A stretch of DNA of 64,000 nt, from contig NZ_JAADZV010000014.1 of NCBI RefSeq assembly GCF_010645075.1, positions 1 to 64,000 of the forward strand. Direction: 5' to 3'. The DNA comes from Flavobacterium limi (lineage in GTDB: Bacteria > Bacteroidota > Bacteroidia > Flavobacteriales > Flavobacteriaceae). This document shows, one piece after another, positions 45,942-53,749 of this stretch (its first letter is position 1; each line of letters starts with the position of its first letter). A program made the position numbers and the translations under genes. A model generated the notes under the pieces. That model was not told the DNA's origin and did not search any database. It saw nothing but the letters and a program-made list of their open reading frames with translations.

Positions 45942-46223
45942 TTTTAAACACATAGAAACATAGTTTTTTTGTTGTGTTGAAAAGGCGTTTCACTTTGCAT
46001 TAATTCACATAGTAAACGTTTTGTTTGTCATTTCGACGAAGGAGAAATCGCACTAGAAATTCCGCAACAATGATCTACAATCTTTGTGGTTACGAGTGTG
46101 ATTTCTCCTTTCAGTCGAAATGACAATACTTTGCGTATAACTTAGCTATGTGTTAGGAAACGAGGTTCCTTTTTATTCTCTTATTTAAAGACATAAAAAA
46201 TCTATGTTTCTATGTGTTTAAAA
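45942..46223. repeat. MITE-like palindromic element with ~29-bp terminal inverted repeats
   Basis: The ends at 45942-45970 and 46195-46223 are inverted repeats, TTTTAAACACATAGAAACAT followed by AG, one mismatch and T6. Inside, a second long imperfect palindrome (46026-46054 and 46095-46125) is built on TGTCATTTCGAC and AGGAGAAATC. Further inside-facing CACATAG/CTATGTG copies flank it. The whole 282 bp has no coding capacity and fills the gap between the glycosylasparaginase and GH20 genes. Confidence 0.75.
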
Positions 46224-46237
46224 TTTTTATTTCAATC

Positions 46238-47266
46238 TTATTTATCCCAAGACATTTTAAATTTCGCATCTTCCATTCTGTGTCCTTTTTCATCATCAGA
46301 AATAGCATAATTAAATCCAGATCGCAAACTGTAACCCGCATGTTCCCCGTTTTTATTCAAAGCGATAAAACCAACCTGCAGGTATTCCATGTCTTTGTGG
46401 TTTTTATGTTTGTTGTAAATACGTTCTGTGATTTCTTTACAGGCATCGTAAGGTGATTTTCCCTGACGCATTAATTCGACCACCATTGCGCTTCCTGCAG
46501 TTCTGATAACGGCTTCTCCTAAACCTGTTGCTGCAGCCGCTCCTACTTCGTTGTCCAGGAAAAGACCCGCGCCGATTATTGGGGAATCACCTACGCGTCC
46601 GTGCATTTTCCAGGCAGCACCACTCGTGGTACAACCACCAGAAAGATTACCTTCCTGGTCTAACATTAGCATGCTTATGGTATCGTGGTTTTCTATATTG
46701 ATAACGGGTTTGTATTTAGAATCTTCCAGCCATTTTTTCCAGTCTTTTTCAGATTCCGGAGTTAGTAAGTTTTCTTCTTTAAATCCTTCAGATAAAGCAA
46801 ATTGTAACGCGCCTTGTCCCGCTAGCATTACGTGAGGTGTATTTTGTAACACTCTTTTGGCAACAGAAATTGGGTGTTTAATTCCTTGCAAAAAGCAAAC
46901 CGAACCGCAGTTACTGTTGTGGTCCATTATACAGGCATCTAAAGTTACTTTTCCTTCGCGGTCCGGATATCCTCCGTAACCAACGCTGCGAACTGTAGGA
47001 TCTGCTTCAGGAATTTTAAGACCTGCTTCAAGTGCGTCTAAGGCTGATTTTCCTGCTTTCATTTGTTTCCAGGTTTCCTGATTGGCCGGTAAACCGTGAT
47101 TCCATGTCGAAATCACAACTGGCTTTTTTACCCTTTTTGAAGGAAATTCCAGTGTTTCTTCTGTCTCCTCTTCTTGATTTTTTGCAAATCCTCTAAATCC
47201 TAAAACAGAACTTATAGCTAATGTGCCTAAGGTTGTTTTTTTTATAAAATTTCTTCTGTTTGACAT
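46238..47266 (-). CDS. N4-(beta-N-acetylglucosaminyl)-L-asparaginase (glycosylasparaginase)
   Basis: Ntn-hydrolase of 342 residues that splits the GlcNAc-Asn bond of small glycopeptides. It carries an apparent twin-arginine signal (NRRNFIKKTTLGTLAISS). The autocleavage nucleophile Thr196 is in IENHDTISML. The beta-subunit motifs GNLSGGCTTSGAAWKMHGRV and GDSPIIGAGLFLDNEVGAAA match the periplasmic Elizabethkingia enzyme. It needs a free alpha-amino and carboxyl Asn, so it fits after proteolysis. The palindromic element follows it. Confidence 0.94.
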   Translation of the reverse strand: MSNRRNFIKKTTLGTLAISSVLGFRGFAKNQEEETEETLEFPSKRVKKPVVISTWNHGLPANQETWKQMKAGKSALDALEAGLKIPEADPTVRSVGYGGYPDREGKVTLDACIMDHNSNCGSVCFLQGIKHPISVAKRVLQNTPHVMLAGQGALQFALSEGFKEENLLTPESEKDWKKWLEDSKYKPVINIENHDTISMLMLDQEGNLSGGCTTSGAAWKMHGRVGDSPIIGAGLFLDNEVGAAAATGLGEAVIRTAGSAMVVELMRQGKSPYDACKEITERIYNKHKNHKDMEYLQVGFIALNKNGEHAGYSLRSGFNYAISDDEKGHRMEDAKFKMSWDK

Positions 47267-47297
47267 GGTATTTTACTTTTAAATGAAATCTTCAGAA

Positions 47298-48377
47298 TTA
47301 TTTTAAACCTGCTTTTGTTTCTTTAATGGTTTTTAAATTACTTTCAGATAAAGCATTTCCGTCAAAGAAAGTAACTCCTATCGCTCCGTTTTCTTTTGCA
47401 AGTAAAATAGCTTCTTTCAATTCCTTATCATTTTTCAATCCCGGAATATAAATTCCTGTATTGATTTTGGTTTTCTTATCTTGTAAATCAGTAACTCCCT
47501 GTTTTGTAGCATACCCTACCCAGTCAATTTCTTCATCATAAAAACTGTGGTAAATCATTGGATATACTTCGTCAATATTCCACTTGTCCCAGCGCTGGCG
47601 TACCATGTGATCTGCCATTTCAGGATAAGGAAAAACAGCCGCAGTTAATTGTTTGTTGTGTTTGTGTGCAATTTCATATGCATCATCAACAACAGCTCTA
47701 ATGGCATTTAATCTGAAATTTTTCCACTCCATATCGATAGAAGTGTTATGGCTTTCTTTTGGATTTTTATGATGGATTTTCCCGAATGCTTTTACACATT
47801 CATCACAATAGCAAAAGTCGAATTGCGGTAATTCTACATCCTGAACCAAATTATATTTTGGCAATAAGCTGATTGGCAAAAAGATGTCCGGGAAACGAAT
47901 ATAATCCAAATGTACACTTTTGATTCCTTCAACTTTTGCTAATTCTTCCACTAAATGTAAAACGTGATTTCTTGATTCTTTTCTGGTTGGACAAAGCCAT
48001 TGGTAATAATCGACATAAGGGCGATTATCAAAACAGGATTTTCCTTCTTTACTAACCTGATACCATTCCGGATGCTGTAAAGCAACTGAATCTCCGGGTC
48101 TGTTCATCGCCATAATCCAGGCGTGCACTTTTAAACCTTCTTTTGTTGCCAGAGGCACTACTTTTTTTAAAAGTTTTGGATCTGCTCCTGTATTGATTAA
48201 CACTTCATCGATTCCGGCGTTTTTGTATTTTTTAAATTCTTTTGTATAGTCCGCATCAGATTTTTTAGCATCTGCCGTTGTCCAGACCCCGAATTTAAAA
48301 GTAGTTTGGGATTCTTTTTTGCCACATGAAAGAACACTAAGTGACAGTAAAAAAAATAATAGTTTTGTTAGTTTCAT
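47298..48377 (-). CDS. GHL10-like TIM-barrel putative glycosidase lipoprotein
   Basis: 359-residue lipoprotein (LSVLSC, Cys18) of the family-10-like/DUF group of putative glycoside hydrolases. Barrel motifs are FKFGVWTTADAKK at the start, LKVHAWIMAMNRPGD, SVHLDYIRFPD and YPMIYHSFYDEEIDWV. HLDYIRFP is characteristic of the family. A CYCDEC pair in the middle may bind metal or form a disulfide. Substrate unknown; lying 2 bp from the GH18 gene, it may work on the same glycan. Confidence 0.7.
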   Translation of the reverse strand: MKLTKLLFFLLSLSVLSCGKKESQTTFKFGVWTTADAKKSDADYTKEFKKYKNAGIDEVLINTGADPKLLKKVVPLATKEGLKVHAWIMAMNRPGDSVALQHPEWYQVSKEGKSCFDNRPYVDYYQWLCPTRKESRNHVLHLVEELAKVEGIKSVHLDYIRFPDIFLPISLLPKYNLVQDVELPQFDFCYCDECVKAFGKIHHKNPKESHNTSIDMEWKNFRLNAIRAVVDDAYEIAHKHNKQLTAAVFPYPEMADHMVRQRWDKWNIDEVYPMIYHSFYDEEIDWVGYATKQGVTDLQDKKTKINTGIYIPGLKNDKELKEAILLAKENGAIGVTFFDGNALSESNLKTIKETKAGLK

Positions 48378-48379
48378 AC

Positions 48380-49525
48380 TTAATTTCTTTGTCTTGTTTG
48401 ACCTGCACTTTGGTACAATTTGTTTAATAACTCCTGTTTATTGTCTAAGCTATATTCCCAAAACATAGCGCCGCCTAATTTTTTCTGTTTAATAAATGCT
48501 GTCTTTAAAGCAATTTCTTTTGGAGTTTCATAGGAAATAAAAATATTGTCCTGAGCATTCCATAAATAAGATGCTTTTGCAGCATCATCATATAATTCCT
48601 GAAATTTTCCTGATTTTAATTCCGCAGCAATTTCCCAGGATGACACAATAGCACTTCCTGTTAAGGCTGACTGGTATAAACCATTATTTACCGGTGTTAC
48701 TTTTTCCCACTTTCTTCCATAAAAAGGAACTCCTAAAATAAGCTTTTTGGCAGGCACACCTGTTTTTAAAAATTTATCTACTGACTCACTAATACTGTTT
48801 CCTCCAAATTTTTCTTCTTTTGATGGATATAAATTAGCGTGATGTCCTGTTTGATAAAACCAACCGTTATAAAAATCGTAGCACATCAGATTTACAAAAT
48901 CAAGATATTGATGTGCTTTTTTTAAATCAGTATGATTAATATATTCCTGATCTGTTGCTGCTGCAATAGAGAGTAAATAATGCTTATTATCTACCTTAGT
49001 TTCAATTTCTAATTGTTTCCGCAATTCGCCTAATAGTAAAGTAAAATTTTCTTTATCTGAAGGTCTGAAGATATTATCCTCTGCGCGCTGCCCGGGAAAT
49101 TCCCAATCGATATCAATTCCGTCAAAACCATGAGTTTTCATTAGTTTGACAGCACTTTTAGCAAATTTTTCTCTTGATTGGGCATAAGCAGCTATATTTG
49201 AAAACTGATCTGACCAGACCCAGCCACCAATAGAATACAATATTTTTAAATCCGGATTTTGCTTTTTAAGCGCCATTACGCTTTCTATTTTCGCTTTATC
49301 TGTAGCCAGTTCAAACTGAACATTACCATCAACAATATTAGCAAAGGCATAATTAAGATGAGTCAGCTTGCCCGCATCAATTTTTGCCGGATCAAAATTC
49401 TCATAGCCGGCAACGTATCCAATTATTTTAAAATCCTCTTCGGGTTGATTTTGTTTTCTTTCTAATGAAGAACAAGCAAAAAACACACTGATAATCAGGA
49501 CTAAAAAAACTGATTTAATTACCAT
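48380..49525 (-). CDS. GH18 chitinase/endo-beta-N-acetylglucosaminidase-type lipoprotein
   Basis: Start chosen at 49525 (MVIKSVFLVLIISVFFAC, lipobox Cys18); the frame can start eight codons earlier. The barrel carries SIGGWVWSDQFS and the catalytic DGIDIDWEFPGQ (DxxDxDxE). LMCYDFYNGWFYQTGHH and AMFWEYSLDNKQELL complete it. A chitinase insertion-like segment follows YYGRKW, so by sequence it is closer to chitinases. In an N-glycan locus it may split the chitobiose core or degrade chitin oligomers. The next gene upstream is the CBM9 protein, 50 bp away. Confidence 0.85.
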   Translation of the reverse strand: MVIKSVFLVLIISVFFACSSLERKQNQPEEDFKIIGYVAGYENFDPAKIDAGKLTHLNYAFANIVDGNVQFELATDKAKIESVMALKKQNPDLKILYSIGGWVWSDQFSNIAAYAQSREKFAKSAVKLMKTHGFDGIDIDWEFPGQRAEDNIFRPSDKENFTLLLGELRKQLEIETKVDNKHYLLSIAAATDQEYINHTDLKKAHQYLDFVNLMCYDFYNGWFYQTGHHANLYPSKEEKFGGNSISESVDKFLKTGVPAKKLILGVPFYGRKWEKVTPVNNGLYQSALTGSAIVSSWEIAAELKSGKFQELYDDAAKASYLWNAQDNIFISYETPKEIALKTAFIKQKKLGGAMFWEYSLDNKQELLNKLYQSAGQTRQRN

Positions 49526-49575
49526 ATTATGTTGTTTAAAATGAATCATTACTGATAAATTGTCTAAATTATTTT

Positions 49576-50640
49576 TTACTTTAAAAACTGACCATCTTCT
49601 TTTATGGTAAAAGTTTGATCTGAAAAAGGGCTTTTTACCAAAATATTATATCCCGAAGAATGATTTTCTAAGATAGGTTTTAAAACCTTACCATCGACTT
49701 TGATGGTTTCTTTCGTTAAATCCGTTAATGCCTTTGCCCAGACTTTATTTTTTTGATAATATTCTTTTTGAACACGATATAAATTGTATAGTTCCCATTT
49801 TACTTTTTCGTCCTGGGGAATTATAAAACTGTCATTTTCTTTAGTAGAAAAATAAACATATCCCCATTTTTCGGGTTCATGCATGTTTATCACTCCCATT
49901 GGCGACCAGACCCAATTGTACTCAGGCAGAAATTTTCCGTCGGCACCTTTTTTACGCTCATATTTACCGCCAACAAGAGAATGCTGCCAGTTTACTCTTG
50001 AGAAATTAACTCTCCAGAATTTATCTGCCGGCACATTATTTTCGTTGTAAGATTTTTTATAAGATGCCCAGGGAATTGCCATTTCTAAAACCCAGCCTTC
50101 GTCAAGATCGTTAGGATCATTAAGCGTTCCGTTTATTTTTACTGCCGATTTAAGCCCTGGAATATTCCAGTCGTTTAAAACAACATTATCATTTTCTCTG
50201 TATGGTTTTGACAAAAACAGATCCCAGGCTGTATTTAAAGCATTAATTTCTAATTCATAATAATTAAACGTGTCGCCATCAGGATCAATGAAAACTTCAA
50301 AATCGTTGTTGTAAAAAATAATGGTATCACGTTGTTTTAAATTTGCCCAGACATGCGGCTCCTCAATTTTTGCTAAAATATAAAAATTGGTTTCATCCCA
50401 GAGCATTTTAACTTTTGTTGCATATTTGGGTTTTACGTTATTTTCAATATCTTCAAAAAGAGCTGTCCACTGTACTTTATTCCATGAGGCATCAACTTCC
50501 TGGCCATCAATTACAATTGTTTCTGAAGTTTTGGCTGCCACATAAGTTTCAGGTACAATCGTGTGTTTTTTTGATTGAGAAAAACCCGCAATCGAAAAAA
50601 ATACTAAAACAAGTGTTAAACATTTAAATTTTAAATACAT
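49576..50640 (-). CDS. CBM9-like carbohydrate-binding protein
   Basis: 354-residue secreted protein with a signal peptide (ends near AGFSQ). The N-terminal two-thirds matches the CBM9-like fold: VIDGQEVDASWNKVQWTALF, VKMLWDETNFYILAKIEEPH, NDFEVFIDPDGDTFNYYELE and WVLEMAIPWASYKK. The C-terminal ~110 residues include a YNLYRVQKEYYQKN helix and no known catalytic motif. It has no enzymatic signature and may bind released glycans in the periplasm. It lies 7 bp behind the GH130 gene. Confidence 0.8.
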   Translation of the reverse strand: MYLKFKCLTLVLVFFSIAGFSQSKKHTIVPETYVAAKTSETIVIDGQEVDASWNKVQWTALFEDIENNVKPKYATKVKMLWDETNFYILAKIEEPHVWANLKQRDTIIFYNNDFEVFIDPDGDTFNYYELEINALNTAWDLFLSKPYRENDNVVLNDWNIPGLKSAVKINGTLNDPNDLDEGWVLEMAIPWASYKKSYNENNVPADKFWRVNFSRVNWQHSLVGGKYERKKGADGKFLPEYNWVWSPMGVINMHEPEKWGYVYFSTKENDSFIIPQDEKVKWELYNLYRVQKEYYQKNKVWAKALTDLTKETIKVDGKVLKPILENHSSGYNILVKSPFSDQTFTIKEDGQFLK

Positions 50641-50647
50641 GTTTTTT

Positions 50648-51613
50648 CTATAAACTATTATCTTTTGTAAACTGAATTACCTCACTTAATTTACCAAATG
50701 CTATTGCTACAGCGGTATCTGCAGCACCATAATACACTACTAGTTTATCCTGTTCTGTATCGTGTAAAGCGGCACACGGGAAAACAACGTTTGGCACATC
50801 ACCCACCATTTCATAAGTTTCTGCAGGTCCTAATAAGTAAGGCTGTGTCCTGTATTTTACCTTATCCGGAGAGTCCATATCTAAAAGTGCTGATCCCATG
50901 GCATAACGAAAACCGTTGCAGGTATTGATAACGCCGTGGTAAATCATTAACCAGCCTTCGTCAGTAAGAATCGGTATTGGCCCTGCTCCTACTTTAGTAC
51001 ATTGCCATGCGCTGTCTTCAAAAGGAGATGGTTTCATGACCAGACGGTGTTCTCCCCAATATTTCATATCCGGGCTGTAACTGATCCATATGTCTCCAAA
51101 AGGCGTATGTCCGTTATCACTCGGACGGCTTAACATGGCGTATTTTCCGTTTATTTTCTGTGGAAATAAAACACCGTTTCTGTTGAATGGCAAAAAAGCA
51201 TTTTCGCATTGAAAAAATTCTTTAAAATCAAACGTATATCCGATACCAATTGTTGGCCCGTTATATCCATTACACCAGGTAATCCAATAACGATCTTCGA
51301 TAAAAACAACACGGGGATCGTATTTATAAGCCGATTCTATCATTTCGGTATTTCCGGACTGCATTACGATTGGTTCGTGATTAATATCCCAATCGATACC
51401 GTTCTTACTGAAACCGGCAAAAATATTCATTTGAACCGCTTTATTGTCACATCTGAAAACACCAGCATAACCATCTCCAAAAGGAACTACTGCACTGTTA
51501 AAAATACTATTTGATGATGGTATAGCGTATCTGTCAATAATTGGATTTTCAGAATATCTCCACATTACATCTTTACTGTTTTCGGGTTTGTCTTGCCAGG
51601 GAATTGTGCTCAT
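50648..51613 (-). CDS. GH130 beta-1,4-mannosyl-N-acetylglucosamine phosphorylase-type enzyme
   Basis: Cytoplasmic five-bladed propeller of 321 residues without a signal peptide. The catalytic Asp99 is in YKYDPRVVFIED, as in GH130. Further motifs are FGDGYAGVFRCD, KVGAGPIPILTDEGW, MIYHGV and PCAALHDTEQDKLVVYYGAA. GH130 group 2 enzymes in N-glycan loci phosphorolyse Man-beta-1,4-GlcNAc to mannose-1-phosphate and GlcNAc, the last step after GH92 and PNGase. It has a symporter gene upstream and is the only mannoside phosphorylase seen. Confidence 0.9.
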   Translation of the reverse strand: MSTIPWQDKPENSKDVMWRYSENPIIDRYAIPSSNSIFNSAVVPFGDGYAGVFRCDNKAVQMNIFAGFSKNGIDWDINHEPIVMQSGNTEMIESAYKYDPRVVFIEDRYWITWCNGYNGPTIGIGYTFDFKEFFQCENAFLPFNRNGVLFPQKINGKYAMLSRPSDNGHTPFGDIWISYSPDMKYWGEHRLVMKPSPFEDSAWQCTKVGAGPIPILTDEGWLMIYHGVINTCNGFRYAMGSALLDMDSPDKVKYRTQPYLLGPAETYEMVGDVPNVVFPCAALHDTEQDKLVVYYGAADTAVAIAFGKLSEVIQFTKDNSL

Positions 51614-51671
51614 GCTCTCTTTCTTTATTATTATAGTTGTTTGATTGCTGTTTTATTGTTCTGAAGCAAAC

Positions 51672-51793
51672 TCCACGCAATCTTTGTCATTCCGAGGAAC
51701 GAGGAATCTCTGCGAGAAATCTACAAATATTGACAAATTCCCGTGAGGAGCTTCTTGCGGAAATCCTTCCTTCGTCAGGATCACAAACTGTGG
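51672..51793. repeat. Palindromic intergenic repeat, different from the 46-kb element
   Basis: The left arm reads TTTGTCATTCCGAGGAACG followed by AGGAATCTC. The reverse complement of the right arm reads TTTGTGATCCTGACGAAGG followed by AAGGATTTC, with ~70% identity over ~43 bp. It has no coding capacity and fills the 228-bp gap between the GH130 and symporter genes. Confidence 0.65.
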
Positions 51794-51841
51794 TTGAACT
51801 TTGACGAGCTTTTATGTTTAATTTTCTAATTACCGAATTAT

Positions 51842-53719
51842 CTAATCTTCTATTTTTCTAACTTTATCCAGCCATGTAAATTTTAAAATCGTTGTTGTCA
51901 TTAAAAACACAACTAATGCTGTAATGGCTTTTGGATAATCTTTGATGATGAAAAATATCGGAAGCAGAATCATACTCGACTGCCATACAATTCCGATCAC
52001 ACAATTCATCATATCTCTGTAGAAATCATTATTTTTTTTGAAAGCCTGATCTTCTGTTTTTAATTGTTTATAAACCGGGCTCCAGAATCCCCAAGGTCTT
52101 ACGTTGGAATAGAACGATTTTAAAACTTCCATTTCTGTCGGCTGGCTCAAGTACGTTCCTAAAAGGCAACCTAAAATTGAGAATCCGAATATTAATGGGA
52201 ACAGGTAAATGGCCTGTACCTGAGCTAAATCATATAAAAGAGAACCTTCGGTTAAATTTGCTTTATTCATCCCTAAAATAAACTGCAGCGAAGCAATGAT
52301 TAATCCGGCGAACATTCCCCAGAAATACCCCCAGCCGTTAAAACGCCACCAAATCCATTTTAGGAAATTGGCTGCTACGTAACCTCCATACAATGCACTT
52401 GTAATCCACAGCGTTAAAGAGTTGATAGAATCTGCAAAGAATCCCATGAAAACGCCTAAACCCACTACAAGGAAAGACGAAATCTGGCTTACTTTAATAT
52501 AATGTGCATTTGAAGCTACTGGTTTGAAATATTTTTTATAAATATCATTTACAATATATGCCGGTCCAGCGTTTACGAATGCTGAGAATCCCGACATAAA
52601 AGCGGCTAATAAACCGGCTAAAAGAATTCCTTTAACTCCAACCGGAATGTATAAATTCACCACTTTTGGCATTAATAATTCCAGGTCAGCTCCTGTTAAT
52701 CCTGTGTTTGCGTTTAATTCAGGCGCTAAGTTTACTAACGCAATTACCACGATTCCGGTAATTAATAAATATCTCGGAATGAATAAAATCAGGTTGGTAA
52801 AACCACTCATATAAGCGGCTTCTTTTACAGATTTGGTAGAAAGTACTCTTTGTAAATCGTAACTTGGCGTTGGACCAGCCACACTTGCAAAGAATCCTTT
52901 AAATAAGGTCATTCCGATAAAAGCGCCAAACATTTTGTAACCTTCAGAATCAATTAAATTATTGAAGTGCTGAAATTTATCACTCCATTGGGTTTCAAAC
53001 TGCCATCCGAAAAAGACATTTTTCCACTCTTCGGTAATAACCTCATTAATCTGTATATCAGTGTAATTGATAAAAGCATAACCTGCAATCAAAACACCGG
53101 CAATAATCATGATTAAATACTGTACAACTTCTGTGGCAACTACAGAGAACATTCCGCCTTTTACGGTGTAAATGGTTGTTAGAAAAATAATTAATAAGGC
53201 ATAAGAACGTTCAGATGTCAATAAAATCATATCGCCGTAATGGAGCGTTAAATCCCACGGAAGGATGATAGTTACAAATTTTCCGATACCTTCAAAAAAG
53301 TAAGCTATAAAACCAATGGTCGAAATGATTGCAAAAATGGCCACAATAATGTGTGATGCTTTTCCGGCTCTGTCACTCCCAAAACGGGTTAAAATCCATT
53401 CAGATCCCGTCATTACTTTTGATCTTCTGATCCAGACCGCAAGGAACATCATCACGAAAATCTGGTTCCAAATCGGCCAAAGCCACATAAACATAAAACT
53501 TTTTACTCCGTATAAAAAAAGAACCCCAATCATCCAGGAAGTTCCTGAAACATCAAACATTCCTGATCCGTTGCTAAGACCTAAAAAATACCATTTGATT
53601 GTTTTTCCGCCAAGGAAATAATCATCGAGTCCTTTTGATGCTTTTCTTGAAATCCAGATTCCTATTCCGACAGAGAGGAGAATATAAGCTACGATAATTG
53701 ATACGTCAATGATATCCAT
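51842..53719 (-). CDS. Sodium:solute symporter (SSS family)
   Basis: 625-residue inner-membrane transporter with about 14 hydrophobic segments. SSS features are the N-terminal SRKASKGLDDYFLGGKTIKW, the conserved GGMFSVVATEVVQYLIMIIA segment, and GVKGILLAGLLAAFMSGFSA (sodium-site region). It lacks a signal peptide. It follows a GH92 gene by 30 bp. It is the only sugar-type permease in the cluster, so it probably takes up a mono- or disaccharide such as Man-GlcNAc, which is an inference. Confidence 0.9.
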   Translation of the reverse strand: MDIIDVSIIVAYILLSVGIGIWISRKASKGLDDYFLGGKTIKWYFLGLSNGSGMFDVSGTSWMIGVLFLYGVKSFMFMWLWPIWNQIFVMMFLAVWIRRSKVMTGSEWILTRFGSDRAGKASHIIVAIFAIISTIGFIAYFFEGIGKFVTIILPWDLTLHYGDMILLTSERSYALLIIFLTTIYTVKGGMFSVVATEVVQYLIMIIAGVLIAGYAFINYTDIQINEVITEEWKNVFFGWQFETQWSDKFQHFNNLIDSEGYKMFGAFIGMTLFKGFFASVAGPTPSYDLQRVLSTKSVKEAAYMSGFTNLILFIPRYLLITGIVVIALVNLAPELNANTGLTGADLELLMPKVVNLYIPVGVKGILLAGLLAAFMSGFSAFVNAGPAYIVNDIYKKYFKPVASNAHYIKVSQISSFLVVGLGVFMGFFADSINSLTLWITSALYGGYVAANFLKWIWWRFNGWGYFWGMFAGLIIASLQFILGMNKANLTEGSLLYDLAQVQAIYLFPLIFGFSILGCLLGTYLSQPTEMEVLKSFYSNVRPWGFWSPVYKQLKTEDQAFKKNNDFYRDMMNCVIGIVWQSSMILLPIFFIIKDYPKAITALVVFLMTTTILKFTWLDKVRKIED

Positions 53720-53749
53720 TAATTTTTATTATTAGTTAGTTTATGTGGT

